Positions 26,001 to 37,473 are shown, numbered from the stretch's first letter. The stretch: 64,000 nt of DNA from Gracilariopsis chorda (GCA_003194525.1 NBIV01000140.1:62001-126000); one strand, 5' to 3'. The notes: generated from the letters alone by a model not told the origin. Translations and numbers: made by a program.

Positions 26001-26115
26001 ATTACATGCGTGGGTACCAGTCTCCGGTGCTCTTTCGGTGCCCAGCCCCGCCTGCCTCATTACTTGGTGCCGAGCAACGTATTCTATCATGCAATATATA
26101 GGCATTATAAATTCT
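23093..26115 (+). pseudogene. RecQ-like helicase, right-arm copy (N-terminus missing)
   Basis: Right-arm counterpart of the left OrsD-RecQ gene, but the arm begins inside it, so the zinc-finger part is absent. The longest open frame, 23780-24523 (247 codons), holds TPTSSGKT (Walker A, 23942-23966), LEEVHCYL (motif II, Asp replaced by Glu, about 24223) and LLSATLPP (motif III, about 24325). After a stop, 24767-25093 carries CTATFGTRLD (motif V, GTGLD altered) and QQACKAGRD (motif VI, QQAGRAGR altered). Fragments to about 26115 match the C-terminal part of the other copies. Compared with the left arm, Walker A survives but motifs II, V and VI are changed, so each arm was inactivated in its own way. 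The missing N-terminus argues that the duplicated segment ended within the gene. Confidence 0.8.
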
Positions 26116-26279
26116 GCCATTACGGCCCTATGTGCATCCACCCACATGCGTTTAACGCAAGTTTCCCACGTACAAAAAGAGCACAGGACGCCTATCCCGC
26201 CCTGTAAGGACAATGCACATCATTCCACGACAGCACCGGCTTACGTCGTCGCAAGGCAAATGATTCCATTGTCACAACC

Positions 26280-26530
26280 TGCCTGCTTTGGAAGTGTGTT
26301 GGAAAAACACGAACGGGTCCCTGTTGAGCAAACACACTCGTGTCGCTAGCCGCAAGTCACGCTGCCCACGCCACTGTGCTCGCATGAAAGGAACCGGTTT
26401 CTGTCATGCAAACACACTCGTGTCGCTTGACACAGGTCGCGCTGTGCCCGGCTGCCATGTTCTCGCACGGCAGAAACCGGTTCCTGTGGCGCAAACACCC
26501 TTGTTTCGCTTGACAAACAACGTTTTGTGC
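26280..26530. repeat. Tandem hairpin repeats between the two helicases, right arm
   Basis: Mirror of 15380-15645: about three units with tgtcgcTTGACA half-dyads and fold-backs of the type gaaccggtttctgtc. Conserved position between the RecQ-like and FANCJ-like genes in both arms. Confidence 0.65.
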
Positions 26531-26889
26531 ACAGTCAGATTATTGCTCTCAATGTGGATCAAATTATTGTAATGAAAACCCTATAGATCTAAATCTCTAA
26601 AACCTTTTGGTCCTGACATGGTGCCTGTGCTCAAAACCCACACTTGTACCTTTGTCACTTCCCTGTTCGAATGTCACAACCGCTTTTGCACAACCGTAAC
26701 GCTTGGTTATTGATGCAGTACCCTACAAACATACTTTAAGTCACACGGCACATACCTTCTTAAACTTTTTTCTTAGGTAGAGAACCTATAACGTGTTCTT
26801 CTGGCTGTACGACTCCGTCCTTCAACCCCCTGCGATCCCCTGCCTCACCTCAAAAACCTCTTTTCTCACAAGCATCCATCCAAAGACCA

Positions 26890-29368
26890 ATATGCCATTG
26901 TTTCTGATTGCAGGCGTTCCCGTTTCTTTCTCCCATAAACCTTACGGATCTCATTTCGCACTGATGCACTCGGTATTTAGCTCTGATGAAAAACCCAAAC
27001 ACGCAATCATCGAATCTCCAGCAGGTACAGGAAAAACGCTCGCCCTATTATGTTCGACACTGGCTCTCCGCCAAAAAATTGGCGATAACGAAAAACCCAT
27101 TGATGCAAGCTCCACTACTGTCCACAATGCGTGTCCACCATATGCGTCTAGTGCTCTCAACACAGAGGGTAATATCTATGACCATATTCATCTCCACGAC
27201 GACGGATATGAGCGACCTAAGGACTTTGCGGATACCACTTAGCAAAGCCTTGTGCATTTCCGTCCAACTTCGCACAAGGCAGTCACTACAAGTACGAATT
27301 TGTTTTCAGACCTCGTTCCAACCCCCACTCCCACATATCTGTCTCATGAAGAGCCGCATTTCATTGAAAGATTATCCTTCAACGCATCTAATACTTCAGA
27401 GTCTTGGGTGTTGTACGTGACAAGAGTGCACGCGCAGATATCACAAGTGTCTTCGGAACTACAGAAAACCAATTACGCACCTCGGTTAGCTATTTTATTG
27501 TCGCGAAATGAGTATTGTATCAATCGTCTGGTATAGAAGTCACAAAATGACAAGAAGAGCGAATTATGCAAGGCCTTCATTTACGGCGCCCGTGGTTGTC
27601 ATTTTACGTGCGGAACGGATATGCTTTGCACCTAAAATACCAAAAACCATGAGCCTTGGGATATCGAGGATTTAGTTCAACTCGGACGGAGCTTCCAAGG
27701 CTGCCCGTACTATGCGAGCCACAATCGTTTCCACAATGCTCAGTTAGTGTTCTACCCATACAACTACGTTTTGGACAAAGTGTGCGAAAATGCACGTGGG
27801 TTTGACCTTTCTAACCACATCGCCATTTCCCACGAAGCTCATATTATCGAGGGTTTTGCTTGCGAGGTTTCCAGCTTGGTGGTTGATATCAAACCTTTGT
27901 TTAACGCTGCTCAGCTAGCAAAGGACATTCTTAATTGCCAAAACACTACGGAACCGTTCCACACCAGTTTGCACATCATTTGTCAAATGCTATTCAAAAT
28001 AGTACATTTGAGTGAACTGGTACTGGCAGATGCTCCAGCTTTCCACTCCAACCACTTAGATGAACCAATCATCCAGGGCTCACGAATACTGAACTATTTG
28101 TCTCATGCCGACATAACCGCCACTGAACTCCCCTCGTGGCAGTGTGCAGATACATACTTTAGAAGGTTCAACCACAGTCATTTACCACAGCGGTTTCGGG
28201 ATTTTCTTAAATTCAAGAAACAACACCGGGTCAGTGCCATTCCAGCCCTAAACGCCGCGCAGCGTTGTGGCCTCTCCGCTGAACAAACCACGAAGAAATC
28301 TAATATGAAACGTAATGACCGCGCTTTGAACGGAGTTCCTCAGAACGGCTTCCGATGGACTGTTCGCGTTCTAAACTCCTTCGAATAATTCTTCTGTGAG
28401 CCCGACGCTTCTACCAAGGCTGTCACCTGCACTTATGAAAAACACACAGGAACGACAGTATAACTCAGTTTTCTGTGCATGACCACTTCCGTGTGTTTTA
28501 GAGATGTTGTGGAAGTCGCTCGAACGGTATTCTAACCTCTGGTACCATCAAACCCATGGAAGCCTGGTGCTGTGACCTAGGAACCGATTTACACATACAG
28601 AGCACCCTTCCCCATGTGGCAGATGTGCAGAACCAGTTATATCTTGCTTTTGCAACCCGAGTTCCTTCCAACTACCCCTTCTCAGCCACATCTCGTGGTG
28701 GCACAAACCCCAACTTTCAACAAGAACTGGCAAACGCTGTACTACATACCTTTCACGCTATACTACACGGAATACTGGTCTTTCGGCCAAGCTACATATT
28801 TTTACGAGCTTTACAGAACCAATGGGAGAATTCCGGGATTTAGGCTTCAATGATTGCTGCAGAGCAATCTGTTCAAACAGAACCTAGAAACAGAGGACCA
28901 GACTTCCACTCTGTCCTCGCAACATACTCCCACACAGCAAAACATAACAATGAAGCTGTGCTATTTGCGATGTACAGGAATAAACTTTCTGAGTGAGTTG
29001 ACTTCAAAAACAATGCTTCTCGAGCAGTCATACTCATTGGCATCCCACTCCCATACCTCATGCAACTCCCAGTTCACTGCAAGTGAATGTGGCTTGATCG
29101 CCGAGCAACAGATGTGCACGAGAGACTATCCGTTCTCACTGGCGATGAATGGTGCTACAACCAAGCCTTCAATACCTTAAACCAAGCGTTGGGGAGAGTG
29201 ATTAGACACAAACATGACTTTGAAGCCGTCATTTGCATCGATTCCGGTTTCAAAGACGCCAAGTTACACCAAAGACCTTCCTGGACGCTTGCTGGTTTAA
29301 AATCAACCGACGAGTCACACCATGCTGTAGTGCGTCAATTGAATACTTTCGTAAGTACAACGTCGTAA
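26890..29368 (+). pseudogene. FANCJ/RTEL1-like helicase, right-arm copy
   Basis: Same gene as 15007-12540 in mirror orientation; encoded protein about two-thirds identical by eye in the N-terminal 200 residues. Walker A ESPAGTGKT (27010-27037) is intact, but the DEAH box reads HEAH (about 27831), removing the Mg-binding aspartate. Interruptions include TAG at 27239-27241, where the left arm has TGG (Trp), TAG at 27534-27536, TAG at 28841-28843 at a position where all three copies are stopped, and TGA at 29084-29086 shared with the left arm. Motif VI QALGRVIRH (about 29185-29210) and the following AVICID block are well preserved. The cysteine segment starts normally (NEYCIN) but then breaks down. 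Dead helicase. Confidence 0.85.
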
Positions 29369-29469
29369 AAGAAACACCTAAACCCCGTATTTTTATATGC
29401 TGCAATGGCGACTTGTCAAAGACACCACAGGGTAATTTCCACGGACAGTTCCAAACCAATGGCCCCTAA

Positions 29470-31510
29470 AAGTTTGTAAAAACCCTCTCACACTAACCTA
29501 TTCGCTTGTTATCTACATTACTTATAGCGGAACTGCATCCCAGACCCTTGCACCAGTTTTTTTCACTGCTTCGGTACAAAGCATTACAGAAAACCTTAAA
29601 AAGCCAAAACCTGCTGCACATAATACCTCTAGCAACCCTAAAAAACCGCCCAGCAGTACCTACACCCTAAAGATGTAAGCACGTTACTACGCAATAGTTA
29701 ACGTGCAGTACAAGAACTTTCTGTCTAAACACAAGAACATCATAATATCGCGTATTTCTAAGCAAGTACACAAATTGTACTTGCTTAAACCTCTAGAACT
29801 TCACAGAAAACCCACCATGTGACACATGCTCTCCAGTACTGCTCTAAAACCATGCATAGATACTACCCTACGTGTAACAGATACTTGGGCAGCGTCGAGC
29901 GACACCACTGCCGTTGCGCAACTGGAACGTTTACCTGTCGTGCGGCGCATGAGTAAAGTTCATCTGCACTGTATGCTTATGAAACTCACCGATCAAATGC
30001 CATATGTCAACACATTCTCTGCTTTCTCGTGCGACACACCTCCGTGCGCACGACAGGAACATGTTCCGGTCGTGCACAAATAAATGGTCGCGTGCAAAAC
30101 CTATTCCTATAACCCCCAAGCGATTACGTACTCCCCCGTAATCAATATACACGACATTAGTACTAACGTTTATGCCCAATATAAATTAATACTACTGATT
30201 TACGTAAAGGCCCTAAGTTTCAGCACGCCTACAAACGAAGATAGATGGTACATAAATATGTGTAACAAACGACTTCAGCAGTGTGCAGTGAGACCACTGT
30301 CGTTGCCCAACAAGAATGTTTTCGTGTCGCCGGACACAAGTGTAGAGCTCCTCTACACTCGAAGCTCATACTAGTGAACCACCGTGTGCCACGTGTTGGA
30401 ACATTGTCTGCTGAAATACCTGACACGCCTCACTGTGCGCGACAGGAACGCTGTCCTGTCGCGCAAAGACAAACCCTTGCGTGCATATCTCGATCTTTGC
30501 ACAACAAAAACCCCTTTGATGCTCCCTCCTGAGCAATTTGTACGCCTTTTGTCGTACTTTGCTAGCACACTACTGTAAAAGTAAACACCTATTATCAAAA
30601 ACCCCAAAGTTTCAGCAGAGCTATAAAAAGCGGTAGATATCCGTAACCCGTCTACTGTTTACATAGCACTAGTGTTTTGTACTACAAATCCGCTCTTAAA
30701 ACTGCTATTGGGAAATCAAAGAATAAAAAACTGGGGAACAGAACACCAGTTAAAACCCCCTAAATGATTCCCTAAAACCTTCCAATGTTGTACTCTACAC
30801 CCCTAAACCTTACTATATCGTTAATCCAATCCACGACGCACAAGAACCCTTATTAAAACCCCTAATACAAAAACGACGCTAGTGAAAGGATTTAGAACTC
30901 CTCCGTATACACAAAGCCCTATTATCCCTAGACTTCCTATACAAAAAACCTGTAATTCTAAATACTCTAGAATCCTCTAAAGCTCAAAGCGCTACATACT
31001 CTTACACCTACTCTTCAAACACCATACGTCCTAATACGATCCCCTAAGACATCTGCAGATGTAGAAACCCCTATCCAAGTTTAAAACCTTAAAACTACCT
31101 TCGTAACCTTTCATTGTACATAGTACAGCTGTATTAAAACCCCCTAAAGCTAGAACAAGATCCACAAAAACCCCTAAGACGTCTTCTTTTGTAGAGTCCC
31201 CTAAAAACCCTAAAAACCCTTAACCTAGATAAAAACCGCTAATGAAACCCCTCTCAAAACCCTATTCTAAGCTGTACAGCTATATGTGAAAACACCCGAA
31301 AGCCTAAGCATGTTCCCCTAAAGCCCCTAAAGAACTCTGCCTGTTAAGAATCCACTAAAAACCCCTAAAAACCTTTAGCATACATAGCACACATTGTAAA
31401 CGTAAACTTTCAAAACCTCTATATTATGCCGTAGGACTCTATTCTGAAAATCGCTACCTTAGAACTGCTTCCCTTCCGAATCGTAAGGAAAGCTAAAACC
31501 ACCTATACAA
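29470..31510. other. Non-coding outer right arm with two composite hairpins
   Basis: No gene. At 29893-30085 a unit runs from tcgagcgacac through gcacgacaggaacatgttccggtcgtgc (30044-30078). At 30300-30480 a second contains gcgcgacaggaacgctgtcctgtcgcgc (30437-30465). From 30600 to 31500 the DNA is rich in CCCCTAAAA words. The corresponding left-arm DNA is about 90% identical in places (for example 30421-30650), at least as conserved as the helicase coding regions. Confidence 0.55.
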
Positions 31511-32310
31511 CATGAAAAAGCCAATCTTACACCCTCAACAAACGCAAAGTCCTAAGACAGCTCTGGGAATCCCGATATATCTCAGGAGCGAAGACAAACG
31601 CAGCTCCGACGGAGCATTTGCGCTTCACTTACACACGCATAACGACTTGCACGCGTCTGACGGATTATGCGAAAAACGTTGTCCTGGAGCATGTTTATTT
31701 TGGCACGGAACATCCCTTTACGTACCTCAAAAACCCAGGTTTGTGGTGCATGGACCAGGCACGTGCCAAATCCTTCCAAAACCATGTCCTAGGGCGGATG
31801 AAAAATATTAATTCTTTGAACCGAGGACAACGTTTTTGCAAAACGTTGTCCTGCATTATCTGTGTCCACATTCTTCAGCGCGTCCAGAATGTATCATAAA
31901 GTACCTACAGAACAACGCACTCCACACAAGGGGTCCAAAATGCACATACACGCGCATACAGCGTTTCCACCATTAGGTCAACGTTCTTTGTCAGTACCAT
32001 GCCCAAGTCGATACCGCCTAAAACGCTGTCCTAGCCCATAACTACAAGTAACACTACTCTAAGGAAGAACTCCTCCAAACACCCAACATGTGCAAAACCC
32101 CTAAATCTGTGTCCACATTTTCAGTGGGCCCTTAATATATCATACAAAGCCTCCAAGTTAACGTACTCCACAAAAAAACCCAAAAGTGCACATACACGCA
32201 CATACACCGTTCCCACCACTAGCTCAACGTTCTGTGTAAGTTTCATACCCAAGCCCACACCACTCAAAACCAAGCACAAACCCAAAGTTACTTGCTACAC
32301 TACTATAACC
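31511..32310. repeat. Outer end of the right arm with a tandem partial copy
   Basis: 31620-32065 is the reverse complement of the left end (10320-9875). Its last ~210 bp (31855-32065) are repeated in direct orientation at about 32105-32310: both copies have ctgtgtccacatt, tgcacatacacgc, the ccaccaYtagstcaacgttct segment and an end with cactactMta. The duplication makes the right end of the inverted repeat compound. Confidence 0.6.
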
Positions 32311-32335
32311 TAATAGTGCTCCGTACTGTACACAT

Positions 32336-33030
32336 ATGCAGAATGAAGAACAGACACCTCCATTCACAACACTTTGCAAAATAGAGGACACACATCTCCA
32401 TTCTGAACAGTTTTGCAAAATGGAGGAAGAACTATATCATTTGGTACACCTTTCTAAAACCTCTACAAAGCTCCATTCGATACACTTTTGCGAAATGGAG
32501 GAAAAACTCTTCCATCCTCTACAACATTACAGAATGGATGAAAACCCCCTCTGTTCTGTACACATTTATAAAATGTACCCAAACCAAATCCAACAAGCCC
32601 ACATTTGCAAAGTGTAGGAACACCTCGTCCATTCTGTACAAATTTGCAGGATGGAGGAAAACCCCCCCCCCCTAAAACCACATTTGGAAATTGGAGAAAA
32701 AACCCCTGCATTCTGTACACATTGGCTGAATGGAGGAAAAACTTCTCCATTCTGTACAGTTTTTCGAAATGGACTCAAACCACCTCCAGTAAAGCCACAT
32801 TTGCAAATTGGAGGAAAACCCCCTCCATTATGTACACATTGGCAGAATGGAGGAGAAACCCCTCCATTTGGTACACTTTTGCGCAAACACCCCAAGAAAC
32901 CTCCAAAACACCCACCTTTCCAAATCTTAAAACCCTAAAACCTCCATTGTGTACACATTGACAGAATGGAGCTGAAACAACACCTCCTACAAAAACCTCG
33001 AATGGAGAAAAACGTCCTCCATAAAAACCC
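32336..33030. repeat. ~50-bp dyad minisatellite
   Basis: About ten diverged units built on TCCATTCTG-TACACATTTG-CAGAATGGA followed by GGAAAAACCCC. TCCATTCTG and CAGAATGGA are reverse complements, so each unit can form a 9-bp stem. A lone related unit sits near 39450-39510 (cctccatttc...aaatggagg). Long frames on both strands (32463-32961) are periodic translations of the repeat. It lies between the right arm and the third FANCJ-like gene. Confidence 0.7.
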
Positions 33031-33146
33031 TCTAGAGCCCCCGTATCAACTCCTCCGCGCGCTTACGTCATTCCCTTGTTTTTCCCGTCCCTTACAAGTC
33101 CCCTTGATGCATTCAATCCTCCTCTCAATACACAAAACCCCGCACA

Positions 33147-35550
33147 ATGCCTTCCTTCCATGTTCCCCGGGTCCCAATTCAGTTTCCATATCAGACATAC
33201 CGAACTCAGCTTGAGCTCATGCACACCATCATTTGTGCTGCCAACCAATGCAAAAACGCTGTCATTGAATCACCGACAGGAACGGGCAAGAGTTTGGCTC
33301 TCTTTTGTTTTGCACTGGCCCTCCAGCAGTACTTGATTGAAAACGATTCCGACACGATGCCTGAATAACAACTCACACCCAGTCAAACCACCTGCGCACA
33401 GCCCAATTCGTTTCACACTCCCCAAAAACCCCCCTCCGTTGTCTTTAAACCACTTCCTTCTTTTTCCAGCGCTTCGGATGACGATGATTTCTAACCGCCC
33501 AAGCCTTTCACGCACACCGAATGGCAAAAGCACACACTTGCAGCCACATCATCTCCTGAACACCGCACACATGAAGACGTTCCGCATGTATCTTGGTTGC
33601 AGAAACCGTCGAATCCTACCGACCTCTCTCGCGTTCTTCCTTCACACCAGGCGTATGCCAGCACCCATCGTAAACCGCCCGTGCCTATCTTCTACGTGAC
33701 AAGAGCTCACTCCCAATTAGCGCAGGTCGCGTCAGAGCTTCGCTAAACCACCTAAACCCCGCGAATAAATATCTTGGGCTCACGAAATGAGTATTGCATC
33801 AACCCAAAAGTCTGCAACTCCAACTGCAACAACAAAAAAATGTGCCGCGCTTTACTTTATGGCAAAGAAGGCTGCTGTTACGCTTCCGGATCAGAGCTGC
33901 TGTCTACTCTACACCTCATCGACCAAGAACCTTGGGACATAGAGGAGATGGTCAAGCTGGGAAAATGACATCACGCATGTCCGTATTATGCCACGCAGAA
34001 CCTCATTGATTACGCCCACCTCAGTTTGTGCCCTTACAGCTACGTCGTAGACAGGGTATGCCGATCGGCCCGCAAGATTGATTTGAGCGCCGAAACTCTT
34101 ATATTCGATGAGGCGCACAACGTGGACGAGATGGCGCGTGAATGTTCCACCTTCTCTGTAGATATATGCACCATTACCAATACTGCCAACCATGCTTTCC
34201 ATTTACTGCGCAATGCTACCCCGAAAACCGCTCTACATGTTTCCTTGCAACACCTCTCTAACATACTTTGCCTTCGTCACTCTCAGTAAGCATGTTCTTG
34301 TGCAACTGCAGCTGGTGCAACGAGAAGATAGTGAGGAAGCCATTGTCGAAGGTCGCCCTAATCTAAACTGCTTTAGCCAAACCAAACTCACACGCAACCT
34401 ACTAAACGCCTGGACCGTTTCCGAGTCCTCTTTAAGTAAAAACATGCACGGCCAGCTCATGCGACTGGTCGAAAGCCACAATAAGCGTCCCACAGCTCCC
34501 AATCGTGGCAGCGCTGCAACTAAAAACCCCAAGAACAACCCCAACAACAACACAATCCTCCCCCACGGTGGTGCAAACCACTCCCCTGAAAAACATCTGG
34601 TGGCGTATGAGCTTGTACGCGACGGACTCAATGATGCATCCCACATTATCAACTCTTTATCCAACATGCTTCCACAGCCGCAGCACTTCACTTTGGTGGT
34701 CACAAGGACAATCTCTGACGGAATCGCACAGGTCGAAGTCACTCTTCTGTGCATGAGTGCGTCCCTCTCATTCCAACTAATATCCAATACAGCGCGATCG
34801 TTCATCCTCACGTCCGGAACTTTAAAACCATTACAACCAATCTGGAAAGAGTTGGGCACTCCTTTTCACTTCGTCAAGACCCTTCCTCAAGTGGCCAATG
34901 TACACACCCAACTGTTCTTGGCTTTTGCCACCAAAGGCCCTGCGCACGTTCCGTTCACCGCCACATCTGCTTCTTCTAAAACTCCAGCCTTCTGGTACGA
35001 GCTTGCCAATGCTCTTGCACAATATCTCCGTTTCAATCCAAATGGGGTTCTGGTCTTCTTACCAAGCTACACTGTGCTGCACGAATTGCATCGCTACTGT
35101 AACTTCTCTGGAGCATGAGACGCGTTACTCAGTACAAAACAATTTGTGTTGCTAGAACCAAAGAAAAGGGGAACAGAATTTGACACAACGCTATCTCTGC
35201 ACACCTACGCCTCCAGACATCCAGGCGGTCCGGTTCTCTTTGAGGTTTACCGCGGGAAGTTTTACGAAGGTTTTGATTTACGAAACGAAATCTTTCGAGC
35301 CTTCATCTTGATTGGAATCCCCCTACCATACCTTGAGCATCTTCTAGATTCATGGAAAAGAATGTGGCAAAACCGAGCCAACTCCGTCAGAACCGACCTA
35401 TTTTCTGGACAGCACTGGTATTACAATCAAGGCTTCAAAGCATTAAAACAGGCACTGTGCAGAGTTTTGAGACACAAAACTGATAATGAAGCTGTCATAT
35501 GCGTCGAAAACAGATTCCTCAACCCCTTTCTAACCCATAAACTACCCTAA
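33147..35550 (+). pseudogene. FANCJ/RTEL1-like helicase, third copy
   Basis: Most complete FANCJ-like copy. One frame runs from the Met at 33147 to about 34290 with stops at 33366, 33492, about 33744 and 33966; the rest continues in another frame to 35550 with one more stop (35116-35118). Motifs in order: ESPTGTGKS (Walker A, about 33267-33293), NEYCINPKVC with further cysteines to GCCYAS (Fe-S cluster segment, 33790-33890), CPYYATQNL and CPYSYVVD, IFDEAHNVDEM (Walker B, about 34105-34138), FILTSGTLKP (about 34800), YRGKFYEGFDL (motif V, about 35248) and QALCRVLRHK (motif VI with Gly replaced by Cys, about 35448). The GSRNEYCINP and WYYNQGFKALKQAL blocks point to FANCJ/RTEL1 rather than XPD. 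Encoded size near 780 residues is normal for a helicase core. Some stops could lie in introns I cannot define, but at least one frameshift is needed. Confidence 0.85.
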
Positions 35551-35696
35551 TCGGCCTCCAAGGCCTTAACCTTCCGCCACACCAACCACATCATGTTTTC
35601 ATTCGAAAACTGAACACCTTTTATGAATAAATGTCTACAATGAATTAAAAGTACAACCCTCTGCGTTTATGCCTTTCCATGTATCAATACAGTGCC

Positions 35697-36221
35697 TCAC
35701 TTCCCATCCATTTGAAAGCAGATTACGACAAGATTTAAGCGCTGAAGGGTCGTGCTGCGCTTAACAAGCTCGTAATGTAGCACAGTGTTTGATGCCACGA
35801 GACATACAGTAGAAACAGTGTTTTCAACCACCAAGCCAACCGCAGCAACTCCTTCACCCCTTGCTGACGAAAACGCCGACGCTAGCGACGCGATCGTGCA
35901 ACAGGCCATTCTCATTCCAACCACTCGAAAATTGGTTGCGGGGTTACCAACGAACAGCGCTGTTTTCACCGACTTGCCAAACGCACGGATGATCACGTTG
36001 CTTAACGTTGGTTCATGCATATAGGGGTCCATCGTTAACTTCATAATCAAATGCATACCCGTCAAGCACGATATCAACCCGATTTGAAAGATGTAACTAA
36101 AACCTCTAACGGTAGCACCACAGGCAGAGAACGCAATGCAACCAGTATTCAAGCTCAAGATAACCGTATCGTCTGCAGGGATCAACCACAGGGCTACAAG
36201 TAGCACCGAATTTAACGGCAC
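35697..36221 (-). CDS. Hypothetical hydrophobic protein, 174 aa
   Basis: Uninterrupted frame from ATG at 36221 to a stop at 35697. Rich in Val, Leu, Ile and Ala with several possible membrane segments (for example SVLLVALWLI at the start, FQIGLISCLTG, GVAAVGLVV). Its start overlaps the last base of the upstream 257-codon frame in a different register, so the two are either overlapping genes or one ~430-residue protein split by a frameshift. The antisense of C-rich DNA tends to translate as hydrophobic protein, so membrane predictions need caution here. Function not recognised. Confidence 0.4.
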   Translation of the reverse strand: MPLNSVLLVALWLIPADDTVILSLNTGCIAFSACGATVRGFSYIFQIGLISCLTGMHLIMKLTMDPYMHEPTLSNVIIRAFGKSVKTALFVGNPATNFRVVGMRMACCTIASLASAFSSARGEGVAAVGLVVENTVSTVCLVASNTVLHYELVKRSTTLQRLNLVVICFQMDGK

Positions 36222-36994
36222 TAGCAGTGTGAAGAGTGGACCACCAAATTACAAAAACGCACGTTTACGCAATGGATAACGCTCCATCGCAAGAAACAGG
36301 TTCCTTTCATAGTCCCATAGACTGACTCTACTAAACCCACAGCTCCTTCTACTACAAAAATGTGCAAAAAGCTTTGAACAAAATACTGAAATAGAGTTGT
36401 CACTGCAAACTGAACCACCGATTGTTTTGCGGCTGGAATGGCACATTTCAGCAAAGGGCTTATCACACCGTGCAGGACCGTAAACTCACACGCACGAATT
36501 GGGCAAGATGCGAGCAATTGCCTAAAACTAAACACATTCCTGAACACGCTACCTTCTTTCGCCGTCGCCGCGCGTTCTATGTATCTAGCAATATGGTAGC
36601 GTTCCTTTAGTATAGGGTCCAGCAGGCCCACCTTCATGAGTTTGCTACGGAGCCCAAGCGCTCTTATAATTTTACAAACGACATGAAGCTCTTCTAAGAG
36701 CCCATCCGAAACACAGTGCATTGCTCGAATTTCATATACATTGCTGATTGTTGGTAGTTTCACTTGTAATAAGTCATTGATCGTCACCACTGTGCGTTGC
36801 GGAAGATTATCAACTCTAGTGGCGCAATGAATAGGAGTACCTGGATAAATGAACACACGTTCTTCAAAAGACTGCATACTGTACAAAACCCTCTTCAAAC
36901 AAAATCTCAACACAAGAATATTCACAAAACCTTGAGATATGAAACAATTATTTTGGGGCAAACACCCTTTTTTTTTATTCGTCCCAAGTCCCAT
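36221..36994 (-). CDS. Hypothetical protein, 257 aa
   Basis: Open for 774 bases in a neighbourhood where most genes carry stops. It starts MGLGTNKKKGC; the middle (about residues 75-165) is mixed polar/aliphatic and looks helical (for example LEELHVVCKIIRALGLRSKL); the C-terminal third is hydrophobic with several Cys. No signature recognised. It is transcribed against the FANCJ-like gene and divergently from the Rossmann ORF at 37474, with 480 bases of AT-rich DNA between the two starts that could hold promoters. Could be coding for a membrane-associated factor; that is inference. Confidence 0.5.
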   Translation of the reverse strand: MGLGTNKKKGCLPQNNCFISQGFVNILVLRFCLKRVLYSMQSFEERVFIYPGTPIHCATRVDNLPQRTVVTINDLLQVKLPTISNVYEIRAMHCVSDGLLEELHVVCKIIRALGLRSKLMKVGLLDPILKERYHIARYIERAATAKEGSVFRNVFSFRQLLASCPIRACEFTVLHGVISPLLKCAIPAAKQSVVQFAVTTLFQYFVQSFLHIFVVEGAVGLVESVYGTMKGTCFLRWSVIHCVNVRFCNLVVHSSHC

Positions 36995-37473
36995 TGCAAC
37001 GCTGCATTTCTTATAAACCCCAATACTCCATACCTATTTGCCCATTTAGCTACCCCCCTTGTCTTCGGTTCCTGCAAAAGCATGATTTCCTAACCTCTGC
37101 AGCTTTGCAGCACAAACCACTTTACAAAGAACCCCTCAAATGTATATACCCCTGAAATTGAAAAAAGCCCTATTATTTAACCGCGAAAACCTCCAGAAGC
37201 ATCTAAGTACCTCAAGGTTTACAGATCGTGCTAAAGAGCCCTCCCTAACACATTCGTTTAACAGGCATTTGAAGGGTGATTGCGATTCATTCATATAACC
37301 AAAGGTTTAAACGTCGCCATGCCTATCCCGCATCAACCTCTTTACCAAAACATGTAAATACGCGCAAATGCCTAATAAATTGAACGCTCTAAACACTTGC
37401 TCAAACGAAACCTACAAGGTCTCTATATCTCCCCCAAAATCTGCTTTCCAAGCCATCTAACAACCAATAAATT

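Larger units (their letters stand above)
9875..32065. repeat. Giant imperfect inverted repeat (arms 9875-18545 and 23093-32065)
   Basis: The reverse complement of 9875-18545 matches 23093-32065 in order, with indels. Matched landmarks include 9875/32065, 11500/30450, 12812/29086, 15500/26400 and 18545/23093. By eye identity is about 90% in stretches of the outer non-coding part and roughly 80-85% in the helicase regions. Genes in both arms run outward from the centre. The unpaired centre (18545-23093) holds the N-terminal part of the left OrsD-RecQ gene, about 2 kb of unassigned DNA and a ~205-bp tandem hairpin array. The outer end is precise: the left arm stops against copia coding sequence, the right arm at a partial tandem copy of its own end (32105-32310). 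Old inverted duplication, or long terminal inverted repeats of a mobile element. Confidence 0.85.

Noticed and set aside
32463..32961. Long frames on both strands with repeats such as NGGGFPP or KPPPL
   Set aside because: Periodicity follows the ~50-bp minisatellite and frames are open on opposite strands at once, which fits repeat DNA and not genes.
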